Positions 51,102-60,004 of a DNA stretch of 64,000 nucleotides are shown here, in pieces (the first letter of the stretch is position 1; every line of letters starts with the position of its first letter). Location of the stretch: positions 3,097,097-3,161,096 of the forward strand of contig NZ_LS999839.1 in NCBI RefSeq assembly GCF_900564155.1, read 5' to 3'. Source of the stretch: Pedobacter schmidteae. GTDB lineage: Bacteria > Bacteroidota > Bacteroidia > Sphingobacteriales > Sphingobacteriaceae. The notes beneath the pieces were generated by a model, which saw nothing but the letters and a program-made list of their open reading frames with translations, was not told where the DNA came from and searched no databases. Made by a program: the position numbers and the translations under genes.

Positions 51102-51890
51102 TTGAATTACGAAATATTGTGTTCCAAGGTTATTGCTATAGCCCGACTTACAGGTAATTTTATAAGAAAGGAATCCATGAACTTTGATGCCAATGCCATC
51201 GAGTTTAAGGGACTGAACGATCTGGTTTCTTATGTAGATAAGAATGCCGAAAAGCAACTGGTCAGAAATCTGTCTAAAATTCTTCCCGAAGCTGGTTTTA
51301 CCACCGAGGAAGAAACCATCAATACCAAAGGAGCTGTTTACAACTGGATTATTGACCCATTGGATGGTACCACCAATTTTATTCATGGCATACCTACGTA
51401 TTCCATCAGCATTGCCCTGTATGAGGACGCGCATCCCGTTATTGGTGTGGTTTACGAAATCAATAGGGGCGAGATGTTTTATACTTATAAAGGAGGTGCA
51501 GCCTATCTGAACAACAAACCGATTACCGTTTCGGCCAGAACCCAGCTATCCGATTGTTTGCTGGCTACCGGATTTCCGTATTATAATTTTGAAAAGCAGC
51601 AGCAGTATATGGCACTTTTTGCCGATATGATGCGTAAGTGTCATGGCCTGAGAAGAATTGGATCGGCCGCGGTAGATCTGGCCTATGTAGCCTGCGGCCG
51701 TTTTGATGCTTTTTTTGAATACAACCTCAATGCCTGGGATGTAGCTGCAGGTGCTTACCTGGTGCAACAGGCAGGCGGACAAATCATGAACTTTGGTGGG
51801 GGGGACGAATTTATCGAAAAGCGGGAGATTTTAGCCACCAATGGCAAGGTTACTGATGAAATTTTAACAGTCATCAGCTCGCATTTTTAA
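51102..51890 (+). CDS. Inositol monophosphatase family protein
   Basis: A 262-residue Mg2+-dependent phosphatase. It has the metal motifs EEETINTKG and WIIDPLDGTTNFIHG (Asp-Pro-Leu-Asp-Gly-Thr) and the second signature NAWDVAAGAYLVQQAGG. The N-terminal helix NYEILCSKVIAIARLTG is part of the fold, and no ATG precedes it, so the TTG at 51102 is the start; the next ATG (51178) would delete the first helix. It lies 12 bp after lgt. The substrate may be inositol phosphate or another sugar phosphate. Confidence 0.9.
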   Translation: MNYEILCSKVIAIARLTGNFIRKESMNFDANAIEFKGLNDLVSYVDKNAEKQLVRNLSKILPEAGFTTEEETINTKGAVYNWIIDPLDGTTNFIHGIPTYSISIALYEDAHPVIGVVYEINRGEMFYTYKGGAAYLNNKPITVSARTQLSDCLLATGFPYYNFEKQQQYMALFADMMRKCHGLRRIGSAAVDLAYVACGRFDAFFEYNLNAWDVAAGAYLVQQAGGQIMNFGGGDEFIEKREILATNGKVTDEILTVISSHF

Positions 51891-52108
51891 GACGACCTTT
51901 TTCCGACTTTCTTTTATCCTCCTTCAGGACTTCTTCGGAGAAAAACCCATTTTTAGGGGCAAGGTGGGGCAAAGCCCCGAAGGAAATCAAAATTTTGAAT
52001 TATATTTTAGCACATTGAATTACAATATCATAAATACGCTAAAATATGCCGAAATTGTCCTTTTTATTGAAGAACATTAGGTTGTAACAAAACCAAAATA
52101 TAACATTT

Positions 52109-53311
52109 ATGAAAACATCTCTGCTTGCTGATGAAGTAGCAATAATCCGTTCACAAACAAAAGGCTGTGCCGGTTTGGCACATTTTAATAACGCAGGCTC
52201 ATCATTGCCGCCTGATGTTGTAGTTGATACGGTTATAAATTACCTGCAGGAAGAAGCTGTGGCCGGAGGATATGAAACTGAAACTAAATATGCAGATCAG
52301 CTGAACCAGGTTTACGATTCCATTGCAGAGCTGCTGAATGCAGATAGGGATGAAATCGCCCTATTTGAAAATGCCAGTGCTGCCTGGATGACGGCTTTTA
52401 AAGGTCTTACTTTTAAAGATGGTGATGAAATCATTACCACTGAAATGGAATATGTAACCAATTTGATTGGATTGGTTGACATGCAAAAAGCAGATGGGAT
52501 TAAAGTAAAGGTAATTCCTAATGATGAAGATGGTAATTTCAGTATAACCGAGTTTGAAAAAGCCATAACCCCAAAAACCAGGTTGATTGCTGTGACCCAT
52601 GTTTCTTCTTCGGGTGGTAGTATTTTGCCGGTTGAGGAGATCGGTAACCTTGCCGAAAAACATAATATCCTTTACCTGCTTGATGCCTGCCAGAGTGCAG
52701 GGCAAATACCCTTGGATGTTAAACATATTAAATGCGATATGCTTTCGGCAACTGGACGTAAATACCTGCGTGCACCAAGGGGTACAGGATTTTTGTTTGT
52801 AAAGAAAGCGAGTTGGGATAAGTTAAAGCCTGTTTTGCTTGATTTTCTGGCTGCCGGGAATGTTTCTTTATCAGGTTATACACTTCGACCCGATGCCCGA
52901 AGATTTGAGCTTTATGAAAAAAATCGTGCGCTTACTCTAGGGTTAGGCAAAGCTGTTGATTATGCATTGAATATCGGAATGGAACGCATATGGGACCGTA
53001 TCCGGCACCTCTCGCAGATCGCAAGGGTAAAACTGGTAGCAATTCCCGGAGTAAGAGTTCACGACCGGGGCGAAACCAAAAGCGGCATCATTACTTTCAG
53101 TCTTAAAGATATGGAGAGTTCCGTTGTCAAAACACAATTGGCAGGGCGGGGGATCAATGTGTCAATCGGTGGGCAGCAAGCCACGCCGATTTATATGGAA
53201 AAGTCCGGTTTGGTAACCGTTTTGCGCGCCTCTGTTCACTACTACAATACGGAAGAGGAAATCGACTATTTATGCCAGTCGCTAGCGGGAATTGTAGCTG
53301 TTTCTTATTAA
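52109..53311 (+). CDS. PLP-dependent aminotransferase class V (cysteine desulfurase-like)
   Basis: A 400-residue fold-type I PLP enzyme. Motifs: FNNAGSSLPPDVV at the start, THVSSSGGSILPVEEI, LDACQSAGQIPLDV with the Asp that holds PLP, and the Schiff-base Lys in SATGRKYLRAPRGTGFLF. The class includes isopenicillin-N epimerase-like and EgtE-like lyases as well as NifS/SufS. The Cys-containing active-site loop of SufS/IscS is not evident, so simple desulfurase activity is uncertain. Confidence 0.85.
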   Translation: MKTSLLADEVAIIRSQTKGCAGLAHFNNAGSSLPPDVVVDTVINYLQEEAVAGGYETETKYADQLNQVYDSIAELLNADRDEIALFENASAAWMTAFKGLTFKDGDEIITTEMEYVTNLIGLVDMQKADGIKVKVIPNDEDGNFSITEFEKAITPKTRLIAVTHVSSSGGSILPVEEIGNLAEKHNILYLLDACQSAGQIPLDVKHIKCDMLSATGRKYLRAPRGTGFLFVKKASWDKLKPVLLDFLAAGNVSLSGYTLRPDARRFELYEKNRALTLGLGKAVDYALNIGMERIWDRIRHLSQIARVKLVAIPGVRVHDRGETKSGIITFSLKDMESSVVKTQLAGRGINVSIGGQQATPIYMEKSGLVTVLRASVHYYNTEEEIDYLCQSLAGIVAVSY

Positions 53312-53413
53312 AGACACTTTTTAATTTCTTTGCTTATGGCTATAATGGGCTGATGGGAATTTTCAGTAGTTGCCTGGCAGGTCAATAACCTGCATAGACC
53401 AAGCCGGAACCTA

Positions 53414-53460
53414 CATATATAAAAGGGGCTCGAAGAAAATTCGAGCCCCTTTTATATATG
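53414..53460. terminator. Bidirectional terminator
   Basis: A perfect 20-bp inverted repeat (53414-53433 / 53441-53460) with AAAA...TTTT and a GC-rich centre, 7-nt loop. It lies between converging genes (PLP enzyme and Nfu) and has T runs on both strands. Confidence 0.9.
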
Positions 53461-53483
53461 ATTTTAATAAGTGGAAAATCAGT

Positions 53484-54035
53484 TTACAATGCCTCAGAAA
53501 CAACTTCTTTAACTTCCGGCACCATACGTTGCAATAAATTCTGGATTCCTGATTTTAAAGTGATGGTTGATGAAGGACATCCGCTGCACGAACCTCTAAG
53601 TTCAACCGTAACCACACCTTCGTCAAACGACTTATAGCTAATTGCACCACCATCCTGTTCAACCGCCGGACGAACATAATCGTGCAGAATTTGTTGTATT
53701 TTAATCTCCAGATCAGTTCCTTCAAAAGTAGGGGCTTCGGCCGAAGTGTCTTCCTTGATTTTATATTCAGATTCTACAGCTCCCTTTACAAACTCCTTTA
53801 AAATCGGTTCAATATCAGGCCATTCTGCATCTTCAGTCTTGGTAATGGTTACAAAGTTACTTGCAAAAAACACCCCGTTAACAAAGTTGAACTTGAATAA
53901 TTCTTTCGCAAAAGGAGAGTGCTCAGCACTTTCTTTAGTTGCAAAATCTTCGCTGCCGTTGATCAATAATTTATTGACCATAAACTTCATTGTAGCAGGA
54001 TTTGGTGTTTGTTCTGTATATACGTTGATAGTCAT
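53484..54035 (-). CDS. Nfu-type iron-sulfur scaffold protein
   Basis: A 183-residue Fe-S cluster carrier. It has an N-terminal Nfu_N domain (TPNPATMKFMVNKLLI and KELFKFNFVNGVFFASNFVTI) and a C-terminal NifU domain with the cluster-binding Cys-x-x-Cys in LRGSCSGCPSSTITLK. Nfu proteins deliver [4Fe-4S] clusters, for example to radical SAM enzymes such as MtaB. It converges on the PLP enzyme. Cytoplasmic. Confidence 0.92.
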   Translation of the reverse strand: MTINVYTEQTPNPATMKFMVNKLLINGSEDFATKESAEHSPFAKELFKFNFVNGVFFASNFVTITKTEDAEWPDIEPILKEFVKGAVESEYKIKEDTSAEAPTFEGTDLEIKIQQILHDYVRPAVEQDGGAISYKSFDEGVVTVELRGSCSGCPSSTITLKSGIQNLLQRMVPEVKEVVSEAL

Positions 54036-54125
54036 TGTCTTATTTTTTTATACAAAAATAAATAATTCATTAATGCAATGGTGCTTGCAGGTGTCTGTTT
54101 TAGGTCATTATATCTAAAGTCCTGT

Positions 54126-55472
54126 TTAAAACACTCCGGTATAGTTAAATGGCGTGATCTGTTTCAGCTCTTCTTTTAAAGCATCACTTACATTTAAACC
54201 ATCAATAAAGTTGGCCATGGTAACCGCTGTAATCTTCTGATTGGTACGGGTAAGGTCTTTCAAAGCCTCGTAAGGATTTGGATAAGCTTCTCTTCTTAAA
54301 ACGGTTTGTATGGCTTCCGCAACTACTGCCCAATTGTTTTCCAGGTCGGCCGCAATAGCTTCATTGTTCAACAAAATCTTGTTCAGACCTTTTAAGGTTG
54401 ATGAAATGGCAATTACGGTATGCGCCATCGGTACACCTACATTTCTTAACACCGTAGAATCTGTCAAGTCTCTTTGTAAACGCGAAATAGGCAGCTTTGC
54501 AGCAAAAAACTCAAACAAAGCATTGGCAATACCTGCATTACCTTCGGCATTTTCAAAATCTATCGGGTTTACCTTATGCGGCATGGCCGATGAACCAACT
54601 TCTCCCTCTTTTATTTTTTGTTTAAAATAGTTTTTAGAGATATATGACCAGATGTCCCTGTCCAGGTCAATAATAATGTTGTTGATGCGTTTCAGTGCAT
54701 CGCATTGTGCGGCAAACTGATCGTAATGTTCAATTTGCGTAGTATGTTGCGCGCGGGTTAAACCTAATGCTTCGTTTACAAAGCGATTAGAGAAGTCGAC
54801 CCAGTTGATGCCCGGATAGGCGATATGGTGCGCGTTGAAATTACCAGTAGCACCGCCGAATTTGGCACTGTTCGGGATATTTTTTAGGTTGTTTAACTGA
54901 ATTTCCAGACGCTCTGCAAATACCAGGAATTCTTTACCCAATTTAGTTGGCGATGCCGGTTGTCCGTGAGTATGTGCCAGCAAAGGTACATCTGCCCATT
55001 CGTTGGCCAGTTCTTTTATTTTGCCGATAAGCTGGGCAATATTAGGGTAATAAACCTCATTAAGGGCCAGTTTAAAAGTAAAAGGAATGGCGGTATTGTT
55101 GATGTCCTGAGAGGTTAAACCAAAATGAATAAACTCTTTATAGTTTTCCAGGCCAAGCTGATCGAATTGTTTTTTTATAAAATACTCAACCGCTTTTACA
55201 TCATGGTTGGTTATTTTCTCGGTGTCTTTAACTTCCTGCGCATGGGTATCGTTAAATTGTTCATGAATTAAACGCAGTTTTGGATAGTTGGCTTTATCAA
55301 ACTGGTCCAGGCCCGGCAGTCCTGCTTCGCATAGCGAAATGAAATATTCAATTTCTACATAAACCCTGTATCTGATCAGTGCAGACTCTGAAAAATATTT
55401 GGAAAGGCTCTGGGTAGTATTTCTATAACGCCCATCAACCGGAGAAATGGCTTGAAGTGGAGATAAATTCAT
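54126..55472 (-). CDS. purB: Adenylosuccinate lyase
   Basis: A 448-residue enzyme of purine synthesis: cleaves SAICAR and adenylosuccinate to release fumarate. The start MNLSPLQAISPVDGRYR is the usual one; the frame opens 21 bp earlier with MQKIKTF. Signature GSSAMPHKVNPIDFENAEGN is present, as are HFGLTSQDINNTAIP and THGQPASPTKLGKE. Length and motif order are those of the long (E. coli-like) branch. Confidence 0.96.
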   Translation of the reverse strand: MNLSPLQAISPVDGRYRNTTQSLSKYFSESALIRYRVYVEIEYFISLCEAGLPGLDQFDKANYPKLRLIHEQFNDTHAQEVKDTEKITNHDVKAVEYFIKKQFDQLGLENYKEFIHFGLTSQDINNTAIPFTFKLALNEVYYPNIAQLIGKIKELANEWADVPLLAHTHGQPASPTKLGKEFLVFAERLEIQLNNLKNIPNSAKFGGATGNFNAHHIAYPGINWVDFSNRFVNEALGLTRAQHTTQIEHYDQFAAQCDALKRINNIIIDLDRDIWSYISKNYFKQKIKEGEVGSSAMPHKVNPIDFENAEGNAGIANALFEFFAAKLPISRLQRDLTDSTVLRNVGVPMAHTVIAISSTLKGLNKILLNNEAIAADLENNWAVVAEAIQTVLRREAYPNPYEALKDLTRTNQKITAVTMANFIDGLNVSDALKEELKQITPFNYTGVF

Positions 55473-55560
55473 GAATGTTTTGATTTTTTGCAAACGCGAA
55501 GTTACACATTCTTAGCCGTTTTTTGGAAGATGGCCTGTGTAAATAAAATGAAGGGCATAA

Positions 55561-55590
55561 AAAAAGGCTTTGGAGTTGCCAAAGCCTTTT
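55561..55590 (-). terminator. Terminator after the Thr-rich lipoprotein gene
   Basis: Stem AAAGGCTTTGG / CCAAAGCCTTT with a short loop (about 55563-55589) followed by T residues on the minus strand, about 20 bp after the lipoprotein stop. T residues also follow on the plus strand. Confidence 0.85.
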
Positions 55591-55608
55591 TTATAAGATT
55601 AACTTAAC

Positions 55609-55821
55609 TTAGTGAGCTGGAGCAGTAGTCTCAGTAGTAGTTTTAACAGTAGTATCTTTTACAGTTGAATCAGTAACTGTAGTATCAACTGTAGTTACAA
55701 CAGCAGAAGTATCAGTTAAAGTAGTATCTGTAGATTCGCCAGTTTTTTCAGATGATTGACAAGCTGCTACTGATAAAGAGATTGCTAAAGCTAAAAAGCC
55801 AAATTTAAATGCGTTTTTCAT
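55609..55821 (-). CDS. Small Thr/Asp-rich lipoprotein
   Basis: A 70-residue lipoprotein. The signal peptide ends in a lipobox (SLSVAAC, Cys21), and the remaining 49 residues are almost all Thr, Asp, Ser, Val and Lys (DTTVTDSTVKDTTVKTTTE). It is a disordered surface or periplasmic peptide of the type seen in many Bacteroidota. No function can be given. A clear terminator and a -7 box upstream support a real gene. The Thr-rich tail could carry the O-glycosylation known in the phylum; this is inference. Confidence 0.75.
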   Translation of the reverse strand: MKNAFKFGFLALAISLSVAACQSSEKTGESTDTTLTDTSAVVTTVDTTVTDSTVKDTTVKTTTETTAPAH

Positions 55822-55991
55822 TCTAATTCTATTTTAAATAATTAATTAATTTTACAGATTAATACCTGAAACTTTAAAAGGTAACCCAGCTGTTTGAAAA
55901 AAAAGTAAAATTATTTTTGATAACCTTCCTTTTTCTTGTTACTGTACTGTTTTACAGTTAGATAGTTTTTTAAAGTACTTATCCAGCGGCG

Positions 55992-55999
55992 CAAAGATA
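55992..55999 (-). promoter_or_regulatory. -7 box TATCTTTG upstream of the Thr-rich lipoprotein
   Basis: On the minus strand TATCTTTG matches the TAnnTTTG consensus. It is about 170 bp upstream of the start codon. No good -33 box is seen 19 bp upstream, so the assignment is tentative. Confidence 0.4.
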
Positions 56000-56168
56000 G
56001 AATTATTCCGTATTATTTTCATTTCTCTTTAATTTTTTTTCAGAAGTATTTATTTTTTGTTTTGCTGTCATGCTGTCTTTGGTGGTTTCATCTGCAATAA
56101 AGTGGTACTGATTTTATACTTTTTTCTATACAATTACTGGTTACCGGTATAGGCTTTTCCTCACATGG

Positions 56169-56253
56169 TTCACACATTCTACACATATCCTTCACAAAAA
56201 GGTACCCTTTTGTGGGTTTTGTGTGAAGGAGGTGTGAATAAGGTGTGAAGAAT
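56169..56253. repeat. Phased 11-bp repeats in two opposed clusters
   Basis: Left cluster: TTCACAC (56169), TACACAT (56180), TTCACAA (56191), 11 bp apart. Right cluster: GTGTGAA at 56221, 56232 and 56243, exactly 11 bp apart. The right units are the reverse complement of the left. A near-palindrome CACAAAAAGG/CCCTTTTGTG (56193-56214) joins them. Tandem 11-bp spacing puts each site on the same DNA face, as for cooperative regulators. Confidence 0.6.
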
Positions 56254-56453
56254 CGCCAACTTTGTGAAGGATTGTATCATCAGGATATGATTACACTTAG
56301 TGATAGTCAGAGAAGGGCCAAACAGCTCTGGTAACAAAAAAGATAAAAGTGGGTAGGGTTACCAGTACCTTATTTAAGTATTAAGCCTAAAGTGATAAAA
56401 AAAATATTTTTTTTAGCTAACATTGGGTTACCATTCACGTATAAAGGTATTAA

Positions 56454-57023
56454 TTGGTGAGTAATAAGTTAAGCAGTTCAGTTCCAACAGATAGAGAGGT
56501 TGTTTTAGGTATCTTAAATAACTCAGAAGAAGCGCTAAATAAACTGTATGCCGGGTATTTTCCGATGGTTTTGCAGTTTATATTGAATAATAATGGTGAC
56601 GAGGATGATGCAAAGGATGTGTATCAGGAAGGAATTATCGTTTTATACAATAAAATCAAAAGCGGAAATTTTGAATTAAGCAGTAAGCTAAAAACCTACA
56701 TTTACTCGGTTTGCAGACGCATATGGTTGAAGAAGCTTTCACAGAAAAGCAGAAAATCTAATGACATCTCGGACTTTGAAGATGTAATAGCTGTGGAGTC
56801 TGATCTGGAACAACAGGAAGAGAAGGACCAGCAGTTTGAAAAAATGCAGGATGCCCTTGTTCATCTTGGCGAACCCTGTAAAACTATTATTCAGGATTTT
56901 TATTTAAATAACCTTTCGATGCAGGAGATCTGTGAAAAGTTTGGCTATACCAATACAGATAATGCCAAAACACAGAAGTACAAATGCCTTCAAAGGTTAA
57001 AAAAGTTATTTTTTCAATCTTAA
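56454..57023 (+). CDS. ECF-type RNA polymerase sigma factor
   Basis: A 189-residue sigma-70 family protein with only regions 2 and 4. Region 2 is FPMVLQFILNNNGDEDDAKDVYQEGIIVLYNKI and region 4 ends in an HTH, LGEPCKTIIQDFYLNNLSMQEICEKFGYTNTDNAKTQKYKCLQRLKKL. There is no ATG at the 5' end: the frame starts TTG GTG at 56454; GTG at 56457 is equally possible. It is followed 7 bp later by the protease/anti-sigma-like gene, which suggests a sigma and its partner in one operon. Confidence 0.9.
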   Translation: MVSNKLSSSVPTDREVVLGILNNSEEALNKLYAGYFPMVLQFILNNNGDEDDAKDVYQEGIIVLYNKIKSGNFELSSKLKTYIYSVCRRIWLKKLSQKSRKSNDISDFEDVIAVESDLEQQEEKDQQFEKMQDALVHLGEPCKTIIQDFYLNNLSMQEICEKFGYTNTDNAKTQKYKCLQRLKKLFFQS

Positions 57024-57030
57024 TAATGAT

Positions 57031-58119
57031 ATGAGGAACGAGATAGAGTTAGAAGGTATAATTGAAGATTATCTGAATGGTAAACTGAATGAAGCTGAAT
57101 TGAAGGCTTTTGAAGAATTACGTCTTAACGATGCTACAGTTGACCATAAAGTAGTTGCTCATAAGGTTTTTCTGGATTCATTGAAGGATTATGCTGCCAT
57201 TGCCGACCTGAAGAATAAGATGGACCTGGCACATGCGCAGATTGATGTAGAAACATTGAGCCAAAAACTAGGACCTCATCCTTCATTCATTGTAAATATC
57301 TGGCGCAACAACAAAATTGCCGTTGCCGTTGCTGCTTGCTTTATGCTGGTTACCGGAGTATTATTTTATTCTATACAGCAAACTACCCAGCAAAACGGAA
57401 GTGTGGAACTGGTAAGCAGGGAGCTGGCAAAGATTAAAAATTCACAAAGTAATCTGATCAGAAAAATAAACTCTACCAACGAGAGTAAGAATTTAAAACC
57501 CGCCAATTTTGGAGGTACAGGTTTTGCACTGACAGCCAATGGTTATATTTTAACCAATTTGCATGTGGTAGACGGAGCCGACTCTGTATATGTGCAGGAC
57601 AGTAAAGGCAATTCGTTTAGAGCAGTAGTAAAACGTAAAGATTCTCAATATGATCTGGCCATCCTTAAAATCGATGACGATTCGTTTAGTCCGCTTTCTA
57701 ATTTGCCTTACCGATTGAAACAGAATGTAATTGGTATGGGTGAATCGGTATATACCCTGGGTTTTCCTAAGGATGATGCAGTATATGGCCAGGGGTATGT
57801 GAGTTCAAGAACAGGCTATAATGGCGATACTACCCAATATCAGGTGTCTATTCCTGTGAATCCAGGCAACAGTGGAGGGCCTCTGTTAGATCATGATGGA
57901 AACATTATTGGGGTAATCAGCGCCAAACAAAATCAGGTTGACGGTGCTACGTTTGCCGTTAAATCAAAATACATTCAGGAAGCATTAAACTCTATTCCTA
58001 ATGATTCTTTAGGCAGAAAAGTTGCTTTCAGTAAAAGGAATTCGCTGCAGGGTTTGAGTAAGCCTAAGCAGGTTGATAAAATAAAAGACTACGTATTTAT
58101 GATCAAGGTTTATAAATAA
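57031..58119 (+). CDS. Membrane protein: anti-sigma-like N-terminus fused to a trypsin-like (S1C) protease
   Basis: A 362-residue bitopic protein. Residues 1-85 are a cytoplasmic, helical, acidic domain (ELEGIIEDYLNGKLNEAELKAFEELRL) resembling anti-sigma regulatory domains. One TM segment spans about 95-115. The periplasmic part (155-340) is a trypsin fold with catalytic His in TNLHVVDG, Asp in YDLAILKI and Ser in NPGNSGGPLL, all present. There is no PDZ domain, unlike HtrA/DegS. Position 7 bp after the sigma gene suggests it controls, or is controlled by, the sigma factor. The cytoplasmic anti-sigma role is inference. Confidence 0.85.
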   Translation: MRNEIELEGIIEDYLNGKLNEAELKAFEELRLNDATVDHKVVAHKVFLDSLKDYAAIADLKNKMDLAHAQIDVETLSQKLGPHPSFIVNIWRNNKIAVAVAACFMLVTGVLFYSIQQTTQQNGSVELVSRELAKIKNSQSNLIRKINSTNESKNLKPANFGGTGFALTANGYILTNLHVVDGADSVYVQDSKGNSFRAVVKRKDSQYDLAILKIDDDSFSPLSNLPYRLKQNVIGMGESVYTLGFPKDDAVYGQGYVSSRTGYNGDTTQYQVSIPVNPGNSGGPLLDHDGNIIGVISAKQNQVDGATFAVKSKYIQEALNSIPNDSLGRKVAFSKRNSLQGLSKPKQVDKIKDYVFMIKVYK

Positions 58120-58141
58120 ACGCTTGTAAAAGAAATTGTTG

Positions 58142-58180
58142 AAACCCCGAAACTTATTTACAGTTTCGGGGTTTTATTTT
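58142..58180 (+). terminator. Terminator after the protease gene
   Basis: 12-bp stem AAACCCCGAAAC (58142-58153) / GTTTCGGGGTTT (58163-58174) with a 9-nt loop and following T residues. It ends the sigma-protease operon. Confidence 0.88.
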
Positions 58181-58276
58181 TACTGAAATATTAAATTTGT
58201 TTTCAACGATAATGAAACTATCATAGGCAATATTTCTTGTAAATGTTTGCCACGATGGTTGATATGATTTTTTTAT

Positions 58277-59221
58277 ATGGATTTTGGAAAAGTAGCCACA
58301 AATGAACTCGCATCTGTAGATTTTTCACTTCCCGCGGATGGGAAACAGACGGCAGTTACCCTTTCGGGCAGTAAACGGACTAAAGAGCCTGCCTTTTATA
58401 TTGGCTGTGCCAAATGGGGCAGGAAGGAATGGGTAAATATGATTTATCCAGCTAAAACCAAAGAAGCCGATTTTTTGGATCAATATGTAAAGCATTTTAA
58501 TTCAATAGAATTAAATGCTGTTTTTTACAGTATTCCGAGTGCCGACCTGATTCGTAAATGGAAGCATAAGGCTGAAGAAAATTCGGATAATGGCTTTGTT
58601 TTTTGCCCCAAATTTTCGAGAACCATTAGTCATATCAAACGATTGAAAGATGCCGAAGTTCCTACAGATTTGTATTTGTCCAGCATCCACGAATTCGGAC
58701 GGTTTCTGGGGCCTTGCTTTCTGCAGCTGGGCGATAACTTTGGACCGAAGAATTTTGAGGTATTGGAAAATTATTTGAAGCTGCTGCCCGTAGACTTGGA
58801 AGTTTTTGTAGAAGTAAGGCATGAGGAATGGTTTACAGATCAGTTGATTCGTGATCAGTTCTTTCAAATGCTGGCCAGGTTAAAAAAGGGGGCGGTAATT
58901 ACCGACGCAAGCGGAAGAAGGGACTGTGTTCATATGGAGCTGACAATTCCTGAAATATTTATCCGTTTTGTAGGAAACGGACAAGAACATAAGGAATCAG
59001 ATTTTGCAAGGATAGACGATTGGGTTGCACGTATCAAAACCTGGCTGGATAAAGGCCTGCAAAAAGTTTATTTTTTTCTACATCAGCATGATGAAAAAGA
59101 TACTCCAATTTTGGCCGATTATACCATTCGTCAGTTTAATCACCATCTGGGGGCTAAAGTGGCTACCATCAACTTTATGGATAAAGACAAAGAAATTACA
59201 AAACAAAGAGAATTATTCTAA
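58277..59221 (+). CDS. DUF72 family protein
   Basis: A 314-residue TIM-barrel-like protein of unknown activity. DUF72 blocks: YIGCAKWGRKEWVNMIYP at the start, NSIELNAVFYSIPSADLIRKW, FCPKFSRTISHIKRL, GPCFLQLGDNFGPKNFEVL, EVFVEVRHEEWF and RFVGNGQEHKESDFARIDDWV. It is widespread and related to TIM-barrel nucleases/isomerases, but no substrate is known. The first 38 residues are poorly conserved. Confidence 0.88.
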   Translation: MDFGKVATNELASVDFSLPADGKQTAVTLSGSKRTKEPAFYIGCAKWGRKEWVNMIYPAKTKEADFLDQYVKHFNSIELNAVFYSIPSADLIRKWKHKAEENSDNGFVFCPKFSRTISHIKRLKDAEVPTDLYLSSIHEFGRFLGPCFLQLGDNFGPKNFEVLENYLKLLPVDLEVFVEVRHEEWFTDQLIRDQFFQMLARLKKGAVITDASGRRDCVHMELTIPEIFIRFVGNGQEHKESDFARIDDWVARIKTWLDKGLQKVYFFLHQHDEKDTPILADYTIRQFNHHLGAKVATINFMDKDKEITKQRELF

Positions 59222-59294
59222 TTAGTATACTTAATTTGTAGACTTTATTGTTTACCTTGTAAAAGTATTTATTTACACCTAAAAATATAAAATT

Positions 59295-59930
59295 ATGAGT
59301 TTAAGAATAGGGGACACAGCGCCCAATTTTAAAGCAGATACGTCTATTGGTCCTATCGATTTTTATGAGTTCTTAGGAGATAGCTGGGGTGTTTTATTTT
59401 CTCATCCGGCTGATTATACACCGGTTTGTACTACAGAACTTGGCCGTACTTCGGCATTAAAAGCTGAGTTTGAAAAAAGAGATGTAAAAGTGCTGGCGCT
59501 AAGTGTGGATTCTGCAGAATCGCACAGAGGCTGGATCAATGATATTAATGAAACTCAAAATACTGAGGTAGATTTTCCAATTATTGCTGATGAAGATAAA
59601 AAGGTGGCTGACTTGTATGATATGATTCATCCAAATGCTTCTGAGACTTTAACTGTTCGTTCGTTGTTCATCATATCGCCGGATAAAAAGGTGAAACTGA
59701 TGCTGACTTATCCTGCTTCTACAGGACGTAATTTTAACGAGGTACTGAGGGTAATTGATTCTTTACAGCTGACAGCAAACTACAGCGTAGCTACACCTGC
59801 TGATTGGGAAGATGGGCAAGATGTGGTAGTGATGAACAGTATCAAAACTGAGGACATTCCTGCAAAATTCCCTAAGGGACATAAGGTTATTAAACCATAT
59901 CTGAGGACAACACCCCAGCCAAACAGATAA
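59295..59930 (+). CDS. Peroxiredoxin, 1-Cys (Prx6) type
   Basis: A 211-residue thiol peroxidase. The peroxidatic Cys is in HPADYTPVCTTELG, with the conserved Thr and a following Arg in YPASTGRNFNEVLRVIDSLQ. The C-terminal extension (VVMNSIKTEDIPAKFPKGHK) is typical of Prx6 and there is no second resolving Cys at the usual place. It detoxifies hydroperoxides in the cytoplasm. Confidence 0.94.
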   Translation: MSLRIGDTAPNFKADTSIGPIDFYEFLGDSWGVLFSHPADYTPVCTTELGRTSALKAEFEKRDVKVLALSVDSAESHRGWINDINETQNTEVDFPIIADEDKKVADLYDMIHPNASETLTVRSLFIISPDKKVKLMLTYPASTGRNFNEVLRVIDSLQLTANYSVATPADWEDGQDVVVMNSIKTEDIPAKFPKGHKVIKPYLRTTPQPNR

Positions 59931-59954
59931 GGCATTATTATAGTATATTTTGTA

Positions 59955-59993
59955 AAAGGGTATCCGCAGGTAATTCGGATACCCTTTTTTTAA
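59955..59993 (+). terminator. Terminator between the peroxiredoxin and DUF2723 genes
   Basis: 12-bp perfect stem AAAGGGTATCCG (59955-59966) / CGGATACCCTTT (59976-59987) followed by T residues on the plus strand; A residues precede it, so it can also stop the converging minus-strand gene at 60005. Confidence 0.88.
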
Positions 59994-60004
59994 TCTGGTT
60001 TGTA

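Larger units (their letters stand above)
55822..56453. other. 632-bp intergenic region between the lipoprotein and sigma genes
   Basis: Contains the leader and -7 box of the lipoprotein gene on the left (to about 56000), a low-complexity AT-rich middle, and the 11-bp phased repeat array (56169-56253) upstream of the sigma-factor gene. I find no gene in it. Confidence 0.7.

Noticed and set aside
56169..56253. Possible CRISPR array from the regular repeats
   Set aside because: Repeats are only about 7 bp with 4-bp gaps; there are no 30-bp repeats, spacers or cas genes.
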